In this document: positions 1 through 6,530 of the stretch, in pieces | Numbering within the stretch: the stretch's first letter is position 1 | How the letters are laid out: each line of letters starts with the position of its first letter | Source of the DNA: Alphaproteobacteria bacterium | GTDB lineage: Bacteria; Pseudomonadota; Alphaproteobacteria; RS24 | DNA length: 7,498 bases | Assembly (NCBI GenBank): GCA_028816945.1 | Contig: JAPPQG010000197.1 | Span: forward strand, 1 to 7,498 | Direction: 5' to 3' | Program-made: the position numbers and the translations under genes | Notes under the pieces: generated by a model | The model's input: only the letters and a program-made list of their open reading frames with translations | The model's database searches: none | What the model was told of the DNA's origin: nothing

Positions 1-422
1 AAGCCAAAAAAGGCAGCATTTGAGGCCATATTGATAATCGTGCCACCGCCGGCCTGTTTTATCATTGGCACGGCCTGTTTTGAGACATAGAATAAACTAT
101 TCAAATTGATATTGACTGTTTTATCCCAATCCTCATTTGATAAAGTCTCAAGCGCGCCGGTCGGGCCGGCAATGCCCGCATTATTAACCAAAATATCTAT
201 ATGGTCGGTTTTGCTTTTAATGAGTGCAAAAAATGCTTCCACCTCTGCCACCTTGCTAACATCTGCCTTAAAGACCGTCACTTGCGCCCCTAATGTTTCG
301 CGCGTGGCGTGCAAGGCCTGCTCGTCAATATCGCAAATAAAAACATGCGCGCCCAAAGCGATATATTTTTGCGCCAAAGTTTTTCCGATGCCCGATGCGC
401 CTGCTGAAATGATAATTTGCAT
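1..422 (-). CDS. SDR family NAD(P)-dependent oxidoreductase, N-terminal part (runs off left edge)
   Basis: About 140 residues of a classical short-chain dehydrogenase/reductase are visible. The protein begins MQIIISAGASGIGKTLA, a nucleotide-binding Gly-rich loop at residues 6-13 that reads S-A-G-A-S-G-I-G, so the first glycine of the usual TGxxxGIG is alanine. An acidic residue ends beta strand 2 (FICDID), which often favours NAD(H) over NADP(H). The family motif NNAG is at residues 80-83, and the probable catalytic serine is S134 in IINMAS. The YxxxK catalytic pair and the C-terminus lie outside the window. ATG at 422-420 is preceded by AAGG only 3 bases away, a tight ribosome site; an in-frame TTG at 440 is a weaker alternative. 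The family reduces or oxidises alcohols and ketones; the substrate cannot be told from this part. It is divergent from the BCCT transporter, so a shared regulatory region is possible. Confidence 0.88.
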   Translation of the reverse strand, partial: MQIIISAGASGIGKTLAQKYIALGAHVFICDIDEQALHATRETLGAQVTVFKADVSKVAEVEAFFALIKSKTDHIDILVNNAGIAGPTGALETLSNEDWDKTVNINLNSLFYVSKQAVPMIKQAGGGTIINMASNAAFFG

Positions 423-513
423 GTGCCTTAATCCGTTCAAAGAAATAACCCAAATAAAAGCGTAAAATACAGAATTTTTACAAATTGTATAATAAAATAA
501 AGCCCAAACTTAA

Positions 514-530
514 AATAGGGCAGACCTATT
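514..530. promoter_or_regulatory. Inverted repeat, possible operator between SDR and BCCT genes
   Basis: A perfect inverted repeat AATAGG-N5-CCTATT occupies the middle of the divergent intergenic region. It overlaps by 3 bases a minus-strand TATAAT (plus positions 528-533) that could be the -10 of the dehydrogenase gene, giving a leader of about 100 bases. A repressor bound here would cover that -10 element. I recognise no regulator for this half-site and see no good -35 at normal spacing, so both the promoter and the operator are tentative. The rest of 423-700 is AT-rich and shows no gene. Confidence 0.3.
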
Positions 531-700
531 ATAGCGCGTTTTCAACCCATTTCATCTACATGTCCTATCCACAGGTCCATTCATAGGGAGATGTTATAGT
601 ATTGGCGGTTGGGTTTTATTATGTTAGTTTGGTTCTAATTTGGGCTAACTCCTTGCGCCAAGCCATATTTACACGCTCAATTTATATAATGGAGAATAAC

Positions 701-2260
701 ATGCACACCCCCAAAATCGATAGAGCAAATTTCACGATTGCTATTTTTGTTGTGTTTATGGTTGGCTTACCCTTATTTATTTGGCCGTCTGCATCTGGGG
801 ATCTTATTTTGCAGATTTATAATTGGATTGCTGACCATTTTGGCCTTGCCTATCAATGGGGGGTGATTGGCATTACCATATTTCTGGTTTGGTTGGCATT
901 CAGCCCTTATGGGAAAATAAAATTGGGTGGTGCGGCGGCTGAGCCTGAATTTTCCACCTTTAGCTGGTTTGGCATGTTATTTAGTGCCGGTGTTGGCGCA
1001 GGCCTGCTTTATTGGGCGCCTATTGAATGGGCGTTTTATTTTACAGATCCGCCTTTTGGGGCAGAGCCGCGCTCTGTTGCTGCTTATCAATGGGCGACTT
1101 CTTATGGATTATTTCATTGGGGCATTGCGGCTTGGGCCATTTATGCTCTGCCAACTATTGCCATTGCCTATCCCTATTATAACCAAAAGGCACGCCATTT
1201 ACGACTCAGCACAGCTTTTCATGGCATGCTCGCGCAAAACACTCTACCCGCGCAAAATAATATGTCACAGACAACACAAGACATGCCACATACAACACAA
1301 GACATATTAAGCCGCCTCTTGGACTTTCTCTTTATGCTTGCCCTGCTTGCCGGGGCCGGCACTTCTATGGGTTTAGCCATACCTATGGTGTCAGACTGCC
1401 TTGCCCTTTTATTTGATATAGACCGTAGCAAAATGCTTGATATGGGTGTGGTTTTAATTTGCGTTGCCCTATTTGCCTTTTCTGTATATTGGGGGCTTGA
1501 AAAAGGCATCCGCAAATTGGCTGATTTGAATATTATTCTAGCCATTTTATTCCTTATCATTGTGCTTTGCATTGGGCCTACAATTTTTATTTTACGGCTC
1601 GGCACAGAAAGTATTGGTTTTATGTTTGCCAATTTTATATCCATGCTCACTTATACAGAGTCACTTGAGCGCTCCCCTTTTGTTAAAGATTGGACGATTT
1701 TTTACTGGGCATGGTGGTTTGCTTATGCGCCCTTTATTGGTCTGTTTATTGCCCGCATTTCACGGGGGCGAACTTTACGGCAAGTCATTCTTTCTATGTG
1801 TTTTTTTGGCAGTCTGGGCAGTTGGTTATTTTTTCTCATAATTGGCAATTATGCCCTTCATTTAGATTTGAAAATGATTTTAGATGTAACAACTATGGTG
1901 CAAACCAACCCCTCGCGTGCCGTTGCAGAAATCATTGCTACTTTACCTTTGCGCCATTTTATGCTTGGCATATTTATTCTGTTAAGCATTATTTTTATCG
2001 CAACCACATATGATTCAGCCTCTTATTCACTTGCTTCGGCCGCGAGCCGCAAGCTTGCCATAGGCAGTCATCCGGCGCGTTGGCATAGAATGTTTTGGGC
2101 TTTTGTGCTTGGCTTTTTGCCGCTTGCTTTATTATCAGTCAGTGGCGGGATAAAGACGGCTAAATCGCTTGTGCTTGTTGCCTCTTTACCTATTCTCATT
2201 ATTTCCGCTATTATGTGTTTTAGTTTGCTTAAATCATTGCGCCAATCCCATGCGCATTAA
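701..2260 (+). CDS. BCCT family (betaine/carnitine/choline/DMSP-type) transporter
   Basis: This is a 519-residue polytopic inner-membrane carrier of the BCCT family, which takes up quaternary-ammonium or sulfonium osmolytes and nutrients. The family signature is intact at residues 330-339 (DWTIFYWAWW), followed by a basic segment (ARISRGRTLR). Other conserved parts are the Gly-rich TM segment FSAGVGAGLLYW (94-105) followed by EW at 109-110, the WGLEKGIRKLADLN stretch from 264, and IFIATTYDS at 431-439. That last segment matches the TM8 region where BetP has Thr-Ser sodium ligands; Thr-Thr is present here, consistent with sodium coupling (inference). ATG 701 is chosen because GGAG at 691-694 lies 6 bases upstream; a TTG at 602 is in frame but would add 33 unlikely residues. 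An unusual Q/N/T-rich stretch is at residues 177-202. The substrate is not determinable. The acyltransferase gene follows after 19 bases, suggesting co-transcription. Confidence 0.93.
   Translation: MHTPKIDRANFTIAIFVVFMVGLPLFIWPSASGDLILQIYNWIADHFGLAYQWGVIGITIFLVWLAFSPYGKIKLGGAAAEPEFSTFSWFGMLFSAGVGAGLLYWAPIEWAFYFTDPPFGAEPRSVAAYQWATSYGLFHWGIAAWAIYALPTIAIAYPYYNQKARHLRLSTAFHGMLAQNTLPAQNNMSQTTQDMPHTTQDILSRLLDFLFMLALLAGAGTSMGLAIPMVSDCLALLFDIDRSKMLDMGVVLICVALFAFSVYWGLEKGIRKLADLNIILAILFLIIVLCIGPTIFILRLGTESIGFMFANFISMLTYTESLERSPFVKDWTIFYWAWWFAYAPFIGLFIARISRGRTLRQVILSMCFFGSLGSWLFFLIIGNYALHLDLKMILDVTTMVQTNPSRAVAEIIATLPLRHFMLGIFILLSIIFIATTYDSASYSLASAASRKLAIGSHPARWHRMFWAFVLGFLPLALLSVSGGIKTAKSLVLVASLPILIISAIMCFSLLKSLRQSHAH
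1229..1306 (+). repeat. Short in-frame tandem duplications within the BCCT gene
   Basis: Two direct repeats lie side by side in the coding sequence. CGCGCAAAA occurs at 1231-1239 and 1249-1257 (period 18), and ACAACACAAGACAT at 1271-1284 and 1292-1305 (period 21). Both periods are multiples of three, so the frame is kept; the second pair gives TTQDM/TTQDI. They make residues 177-202 a hydrophilic Q/N/T-rich loop where BCCT proteins usually have a shorter link before the GTSMGL-like helix. Replication-slippage expansion is the likely origin. Confidence 0.6.
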
Positions 2261-2279
2261 GGCAATTAGGAGTATTATT

Positions 2280-2861
2280 TTGGATATTCCAAAATTCACC
2301 ATTCATGACATACCTTTTCTTGTGCCATTTTTAGGTTTGTTTTTTAGGCTAGCGGCGCGTTTAGCGGGGTGGAAAATTATTGGCGATGTGCCGAATTATC
2401 CAAAAATTGTATTGATAGGCGCGCCGCATACGAGTAATTGGGATTATCTATTATTTCTTTATGGTATTACAGCCAAACGGTTGCGTATCAATGTATTGAT
2501 TAAAAACACCTTATTTTGGCCGCCACTTGGCACAATTTTACGCTTTTTAGGCGGCATACCGATAAACCGCACAAAAAGCTATAATGTGATTAAACAGGGC
2601 ATTGAATTTATCAATGCAGTTGATGAGACAATTATCCTTATTATGCCCGAAGGCACGCGTTCTTATACGGAAAAATGGAAATCTGGTTTTTATCATATCG
2701 CACAAGGGGCAAAAGTGCCGCTTATATTGGCAAAAGTAGATGTCAAAAACAAAGCCCTGCTGGTTGGTGAGGAATTTCCCATAAGTGGCGATTATGAAAA
2801 AGATATTGTGGAAATCCAAGCGCATTTTGCGCCCTATATGCCGAAAAGCCCCACTAAATAG
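2280..2861 (+). CDS. PlsC-like lysophospholipid/glycerolipid acyltransferase (short form)
   Basis: This is a 193-residue acyltransferase of the PlsC/LPLAT superfamily, which transfers fatty acyl groups to lysophosphatidate or other lysolipids at the inner membrane. All four motifs are visible: motif I HTSNWD (H50, D55; the catalytic HX4D), motif II GGIPINR (91-97), motif III PEGTRS (123-128), and a motif IV-like KVPLILAKVD downstream. A hydrophobic N-terminal stretch (IPFLVPFLGLFF) probably docks it on the membrane. The start is chosen as TTG 2280 because TAGGAG at 2267-2272 sits 7 bases upstream. ATG 2250 is in frame, would give 203 residues and overlap the transporter stop by 11 bases, but has no ribosome site. 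The length is below canonical PlsC (about 240) but normal for the HTSNWD subgroup. The acceptor lipid is unknown, and its link to the preceding osmolyte transporter may be only transcriptional. Confidence 0.85.
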   Translation: MDIPKFTIHDIPFLVPFLGLFFRLAARLAGWKIIGDVPNYPKIVLIGAPHTSNWDYLLFLYGITAKRLRINVLIKNTLFWPPLGTILRFLGGIPINRTKSYNVIKQGIEFINAVDETIILIMPEGTRSYTEKWKSGFYHIAQGAKVPLILAKVDVKNKALLVGEEFPISGDYEKDIVEIQAHFAPYMPKSPTK

Positions 2862-2862
2862 C

Positions 2863-2892
2863 TTGCCTAAATATCATAAAGCGGGCTATTAA
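2863..2892 (+). promoter_or_regulatory. Weak candidate promoter for ettA
   Basis: TTGCCT (2863-2868) and TATTAA (2887-2892) are separated by 18 bases just after the acyltransferase stop, each matching the sigma-70 consensus at 4 of 6 positions. A promoter here would give ettA its own transcript with a leader of roughly 60 bases. Read-through from the upstream genes is equally possible. Confidence 0.2.
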
Positions 2893-2923
2893 AACGAGGG
2901 GGCTTACAATAACCAAACAAAAC

Positions 2924-2950
2924 AGACTAAATAGACTAAATAGACTAAAC
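2924..2950 (+). repeat. Three 9-bp tandem repeats in the ettA leader
   Basis: AGACTAAAT is repeated at 2924-2932, 2933-2941 and, with a final C, 2942-2950; a further AGACT abuts the ettA start codon. The stretch is A-rich and unstructured and replaces a clear Shine-Dalgarno sequence, the nearest being a weak AGAG at 2951-2954. Such leaders can bind ribosomal protein S1, but a plain slippage repeat is the simplest reading. Confidence 0.7.
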
Positions 2951-2960
2951 AGAGCAGACT

Positions 2961-4616
2961 ATGGCTTCTTATCAATATATTTATGTTATGGATGGCTTGT
3001 CGAAAACCTATGCGGGTGGCAAGCAGGTTTTGAAAAATGTGCGCTTGTCTTTTTTGCCGGGGGCAAAAATTGGCATTGTTGGGGTGAATGGGGCGGGTAA
3101 ATCGACTTTAATGAAAATTATGGCGGGGCTAGATGCGGACTATACAGGAGATGCGTGGGCGGCTGACGGGGTCAAAACAGGCTATTTGGCACAAGAGCCG
3201 CAACTTGATGCCGATAAAAATGTATTTGACAATGTTATGCTGGGTGTCGCTGAAGCCCAAGCCAAGCTTGACCGCTATAATGAATTGGCGATGGATTATT
3301 CGGAGGAGACGGCTGATGAAATGGCCGCCTTGCAAGATGAGATTGACGCCCATAATTTATGGGATTTGGAAAGTCAGGTCGAACAAGCTATGGATGCGTT
3401 GCGTTGCCCGCCCGCACAGGCTGATATAGCAACCCTATCGGGTGGTGAGAAGCGCCGTGTCGCTTTGTGTAAATTGCTTTTAGAAAAGCCTGATTTATTA
3501 TTATTAGATGAGCCGACTAATCATTTAGACGCCGAAACAACGGCTTGGTTACAGCATTATTTATCCGCTTATCATGGGACAGTGATTTTAGTCACCCATG
3601 ATCGCTATTTTTTAGATCAAATAACAGGCTGGATTTTAGAACTAGACCGCGGCCAAGCCCTCCCCTATGAAGGCAATTATTCAAACTGGTTAGAGCAAAA
3701 ACAAAAACGCATTGCCCAAGAAGCCAATAAAGATGAAGCCCGCCAACGCAGCCTTGCCCGTGAATTAGACTGGATACGCGCCACACCAAAAGCACGGCAA
3801 ACTAAAAGCAAAGCCCGTATTGCTGCTTATGAGGATATGTTGGCGCAAACAAATAGTGAGAAAACAAAGCGGGCGCAAATTACCATTCCCGCAGGGCCGC
3901 GGCTGGGCGGCATGGTGATCGAAGCTGTGGGCTTGCGTAAAGGGTTTGATGAACGCTTATTGATTGATGATTTATCTTTTCAATTACCGCCGGGCGGTAT
4001 TGTTGGGGTGATTGGGCCAAATGGGGCGGGCAAAACAACCTTATTCAAAATGCTTATGGGGGCTGAAAAATTAGACGGTGGCAATTTGCAAATAGGTGAG
4101 ACTGTGCAATTAGGCTATATTGACCAAAGCCGCGATAGTCTAAATGATGAAAAAACAATCTGGGAGGAAATTTCGGCGGGCAATGATATGATTATGCTCG
4201 GCAAGCAGGAAGTTAATTCGCGTGCCTATGTGGGGGCGTTTAATTTTCGGGGCAGTGAGCAGCAGAAAAAAATTGGGCTACTTTCTGGCGGTGAGCGCAA
4301 CCGCGTGCATTTAGCAAAAATGTTGCGCGGCGGCGCAAATCTGCTTTTATTGGATGAACCAACAAATGATTTAGATATAGAGACTTTGCGGGCGTTAGAG
4401 GAGGGATTAGAGGAATTTGCAGGCTGTGCGATTATTATCAGCCATGATCGCTGGTTTTTAGATAGGCTAGCCACCCATATATTAGCCTTTGAGGGCGATA
4501 GTCATGTCGAATGGTTTGAGGGCAATTATGCGGCTTATGAGGCCGACCGCAAACGCCGATTAGGTGATGCGGCCGAAATTCCTAAACGCATTAAATATAA
4601 ACAATTTAGCCGTTAA
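2961..4616 (+). CDS. ettA: Energy-dependent translational throttle protein EttA (ABC-F ATPase)
   Basis: This 551-residue cytosolic ABC-F protein aligns by eye over its whole length with E. coli EttA (555 residues). It has two ABC cassettes and no membrane segments. Cassette 1 has Walker A GVNGAGKST (41-49), signature LSGGE (159-163) and Walker B LLLLDEPTNHLD with catalytic E184. Cassette 2 has GPNGAGKTT (352-360), LSGGE (441-445) and DEPTNDLD with E466. The EttA arm insertion (about 95-145, acidic and helical) and the charged inter-domain linker (about 240-300, EQKQKR through ARIAAYEDML) are present, which separates EttA from Uup and other ABC-F types. The family binds the ribosomal E site and gates entry into elongation according to ADP/ATP ratio. 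ATG 2961 matches the family N-terminus but has a poor ribosome site. The last codons (QFSR-stop) form the first unit of the downstream tandem array. Confidence 0.96.
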   Translation: MASYQYIYVMDGLSKTYAGGKQVLKNVRLSFLPGAKIGIVGVNGAGKSTLMKIMAGLDADYTGDAWAADGVKTGYLAQEPQLDADKNVFDNVMLGVAEAQAKLDRYNELAMDYSEETADEMAALQDEIDAHNLWDLESQVEQAMDALRCPPAQADIATLSGGEKRRVALCKLLLEKPDLLLLDEPTNHLDAETTAWLQHYLSAYHGTVILVTHDRYFLDQITGWILELDRGQALPYEGNYSNWLEQKQKRIAQEANKDEARQRSLARELDWIRATPKARQTKSKARIAAYEDMLAQTNSEKTKRAQITIPAGPRLGGMVIEAVGLRKGFDERLLIDDLSFQLPPGGIVGVIGPNGAGKTTLFKMLMGAEKLDGGNLQIGETVQLGYIDQSRDSLNDEKTIWEEISAGNDMIMLGKQEVNSRAYVGAFNFRGSEQQKKIGLLSGGERNRVHLAKMLRGGANLLLLDEPTNDLDIETLRALEEGLEEFAGCAIIISHDRWFLDRLATHILAFEGDSHVEWFEGNYAAYEADRKRRLGDAAEIPKRIKYKQFSR

Positions 4617-4770
4617 TAATTTAGCCGTTAATAATTCAGCTACCAATCATCAACCGTCAATAATGAGCTGCTAATAATTGAATTGTCCATAATTTAGCTA
4701 CTAATAATTTAGCTGTTAATAATTTAGCCACCAATCATTTACTTGCCAATCATTTAGCCGCCAATAATCA
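4600..4770. repeat. Degenerate ~15-bp tandem repeat array between convergent ettA and mlaC
   Basis: About eleven head-to-tail units with consensus AATAATTTAGCCGTT fill the gap. Unit starts are near 4600, 4615, 4630, 4645, 4659, 4673, 4689, 4703, 4718, 4733, 4748, with a remnant at 4763. Most are exactly 15 bp; four central ones are 14, 14, 16 and 14. The AATAAT part is best conserved, often as AATCAT in the distal units; the last three bases vary (GTT, ACC, GCC). The first unit is the end of the ettA coding sequence, and the second repeats it including the stop codon. No strong GC hairpin with T-tract is present, so it is not a classical intrinsic terminator. A T6 run follows at 4772-4777. 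Confidence 0.85.
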
Positions 4771-4775
4771 ATTTT

Positions 4776-5423
4776 TTATTCAGCCAAATGATTTTCTACT
4801 TGCTGTCTAATATGGTTGAGTAATATGTCAAAATTGCCTTGATTATTATTCAAGACCGATAAAAATGTTGCGCGTTGCTCTTGCGCCATCCAAATGCCTA
4901 ATATGCTTACATCAAATAATTTATATGTCGCGGGCTTATCTTCAATCAGCCACCAGTCTAATATGACAGGGTCGCGCCCTGTTGCAAATTCGATGCGGCT
5001 TTTGACGATGATATTGCGGTTTTTTTGTTGGCTACTGAGAATGGTAATTTTTTGGTTAGAATAAGCGCCTAGCCGATTCGCATAGACTTTAATAATAAAT
5101 GTTTCAAGCAGGCTTTGATAAGTCGCAAAATCCTCTTTTGATATTGTGCGGGCAAAACGGCCAAGCGTAAAGCGTCCTATGCGGCGTAAATCGGCTTTTT
5201 CGCGCAATAAATCCCTAAACCGCGCCTCCCGCACGGACTTATCATCGCTTGCAACTAAAATATCAATAACTTCATCAGCTATTTGGCGCACATATGCCTC
5301 GGCCTGCGGCACATGATTTATAATATCTGCCCCTTGCGCCTGCCCTAATTGGGGCGCAAGGGGGAGTAAAACAAATAAGCCGATGGCACTCAAAAAATAA
5401 CAAAACGCGATCGAGCTACGCAC
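4776..5423 (-). CDS. mlaC: MlaC/Ttg2D family periplasmic phospholipid-binding protein
   Basis: This 215-residue protein matches the MlaC (toluene-tolerance Ttg2D) family, the soluble carrier that shuttles phospholipids between outer-membrane MlaA and the inner-membrane MlaFEDB ABC complex. A signal peptide is evident: a short basic start, a hydrophobic core (about 5-23) and a probable cleavage after LGQA near residue 29. The mature part carries family landmarks: a helical N-terminus, YANRLGAYSNQKI in the middle, a tryptophan-rich strand (LDWWLIED), and YKLFDVSILGIWMAQEQRATF near the C-terminus, equivalent to the family's DV..eG.Sm...qR..F. The start is GTG, whose first base is the last base of the mlaA stop (TAGTG); AGAGGG lies 9 bases upstream. 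It is therefore the second gene of an mlaA-mlaC operon and likely translationally coupled. It converges on ettA across the tandem array. Confidence 0.93.
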   Translation of the reverse strand: MRSSIAFCYFLSAIGLFVLLPLAPQLGQAQGADIINHVPQAEAYVRQIADEVIDILVASDDKSVREARFRDLLREKADLRRIGRFTLGRFARTISKEDFATYQSLLETFIIKVYANRLGAYSNQKITILSSQQKNRNIIVKSRIEFATGRDPVILDWWLIEDKPATYKLFDVSILGIWMAQEQRATFLSVLNNNQGNFDILLNHIRQQVENHLAE

Positions 5424-6262
5424 TATTTATAACCCTCTTCATATGCCTCATTTTCATTGCCTTCATACATATTGGCCTTATCTCCATTATCTGCCATATC
5501 CATGTCGAACATATCTAGGTCTGACATATCTAGCCCGTCAATATCTGGTAAGTTTTCAATATCCATTTCCTGATTGGCAATTTCTGCGGCACGGCTTTGG
5601 CGGTAAAAACTGCGTATGGTGGCATAATAATCGACTGATGTACGCTCAATTTCATCTAATAATTCAAGACTTTCCTGTCTATCACTAAGCGCACCAAGTG
5701 CGGTCGTTATCGTATTGAATGAATTCGTATTGTCTAGCGCACTATCCCATAGATTATCTTCAAGCACGGTTTGACTTAACTCGCCGACAAGGTCGCGCGG
5801 GCTGGTTGGCCCGAAAATTGGCAGGAATAGGTAAAAGCCTTCGCCCACGCCATAGACGGCTAATGTCTGGCCAAAATCTTCCGAATGTCCTTCAAAGCCA
5901 AAATATTCGGCCATATCAATCAAGCCCAATAGGCCGATTGTGGAGTTAATGCCGAAGCGCGTCACAGTTGTGCCGGCACGCCTCACTTGCCCTTGTAATA
6001 AATCATTGGCCGCGGTGAGCGGTTCGCCAAGATTATTAAGCGCATTGCTAACGCCATAACGAGCAGGTGCTGGCACATAGCCATAAACGATTGCCGCTGG
6101 CCTGAGAATGAATTTATCTAATTGATTATTGACCGCAAACATAGCACGGTTAAACGGCTCCAATGGGTCATTTACTGATTCGGCAGTATTATTACTCGTC
6201 GCACAGGCAGATAGGCCAAGCGTGACGACAAATATAAAAGGGATGAAATATAGATTCCGCAT
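5423..6262 (-). CDS. mlaA: MlaA (VacJ) family outer-membrane lipoprotein
   Basis: This 279-residue lipoprotein is the outer-membrane component of the Mla pathway, which removes mislocalised phospholipid from the outer leaflet. The lipobox LSAC ends at Cys20, with Ala at +2, as expected for outer-membrane sorting. The family hallmark DPLEPFNR is at 32-39, followed by the amphipathic LRPAAIVYGYVP...R segment, and EDFGQTLAVYGVG...LPIFGPTSPRD at about 128-157. The start ATG at 6262 has AGGAG 8 bases upstream. The C-terminal 47 residues (233-279) are unusual: 16 Asp/Glu, only 2 Lys, several Met, and a reiterated LDM/DMD pattern. Some MlaA proteins have acidic tails, but this one is extreme and probably disordered. 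It overlaps mlaC by one base. A perfect TATAAT on the minus strand lies about 64 bases upstream. Confidence 0.95.
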   Translation of the reverse strand: MRNLYFIPFIFVVTLGLSACATSNNTAESVNDPLEPFNRAMFAVNNQLDKFILRPAAIVYGYVPAPARYGVSNALNNLGEPLTAANDLLQGQVRRAGTTVTRFGINSTIGLLGLIDMAEYFGFEGHSEDFGQTLAVYGVGEGFYLFLPIFGPTSPRDLVGELSQTVLEDNLWDSALDNTNSFNTITTALGALSDRQESLELLDEIERTSVDYYATIRSFYRQSRAAEIANQEMDIENLPDIDGLDMSDLDMFDMDMADNGDKANMYEGNENEAYEEGYK

Positions 6263-6325
6263 GATAGATACTCCTATGTTACAGGATTCAATTTGTTCTT
6301 ATGCACGGAATATACAGAAAAACGA

Positions 6326-6352
6326 ATTATAGGCTAATTAAATTAATGTAAA
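6326..6352 (-). promoter_or_regulatory. mlaA: Candidate mlaA-mlaC promoter
   Basis: On the minus strand a perfect TATAAT (plus 6326-6331) is preceded by TTTACA (plus 6347-6352), which matches TTGACA at 5 of 6 positions but with a short 15-base spacer. Other -35 choices at 17-18 bases are AT-rich and poorer. The predicted transcript would start near 6319, with a leader of about 57 bases to the mlaA ATG. Confidence 0.45.
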
Positions 6353-6400
6353 TAAGCACCTTAAAGATGAATGAATAAAATGTAATAAAACCCCACCAAT

Positions 6401-6420
6401 GCCAAATAGGGCCAAATAGG
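6401..6420 (+). repeat. Perfect 10-bp tandem duplication in the mlaA/ArsR intergenic region
   Basis: GCCAAATAGG occurs twice in direct succession. It is flanked by CCACC (6393-6397) and GGTGG (6420-6424), which could form a short stem around the duplication. The surrounding 6361-6530 shows no gene with conserved features and no intrinsic terminator; it is best described as intergenic. Confidence 0.5.
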
Positions 6421-6530
6421 GTGGATTTCAGGGCAATTCAGGCAGTTATGTCTGTTCGCGATAGCAAAAGCAGACAAAAAAGCGGGCAAAAAGCATAATT
6501 TGCTTATTAGAGCTTGCCTAGCTGCTAAAT

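Noticed and set aside
106..465. Plus-strand open frame of 119 codons
   Set aside because: It is antisense to the dehydrogenase, whose reading frame has clear SDR motifs; the frame itself shows no family features.
685..690. TATAAT as a -10 for the BCCT gene
   Set aside because: It would place the transcript start just before the ATG and remove the ribosome site at 691-694; no -35 is found at normal spacing.
602..700. N-terminal extension of the BCCT protein from a TTG at 602
   Set aside because: AGGGAG is 11 bases away and the 33 extra residues have no family counterpart; ATG 701 has GGAG at ideal spacing.
1219..1650. Minus-strand open frame of 143 codons
   Set aside because: It is antisense to the transmembrane region of the BCCT gene and has a basic, low-information composition without motifs.
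2846..2905. Hairpin AAGCCCC (2846-2852) with GGGGCTT (2899-2905) around the acyltransferase stop
   Set aside because: The stem is only 7 bp with a 46-base loop and no T-tract; likely chance.
4600..4770. CRISPR array
   Set aside because: Units are about 15 bp, contiguous, without unique spacers, and no cas genes are nearby.
4617..4800. Classical intrinsic terminator for ettA or mlaC
   Set aside because: A T6 run exists at 4772-4777 but no GC-rich hairpin precedes it on either strand; the repeats are direct, not inverted.
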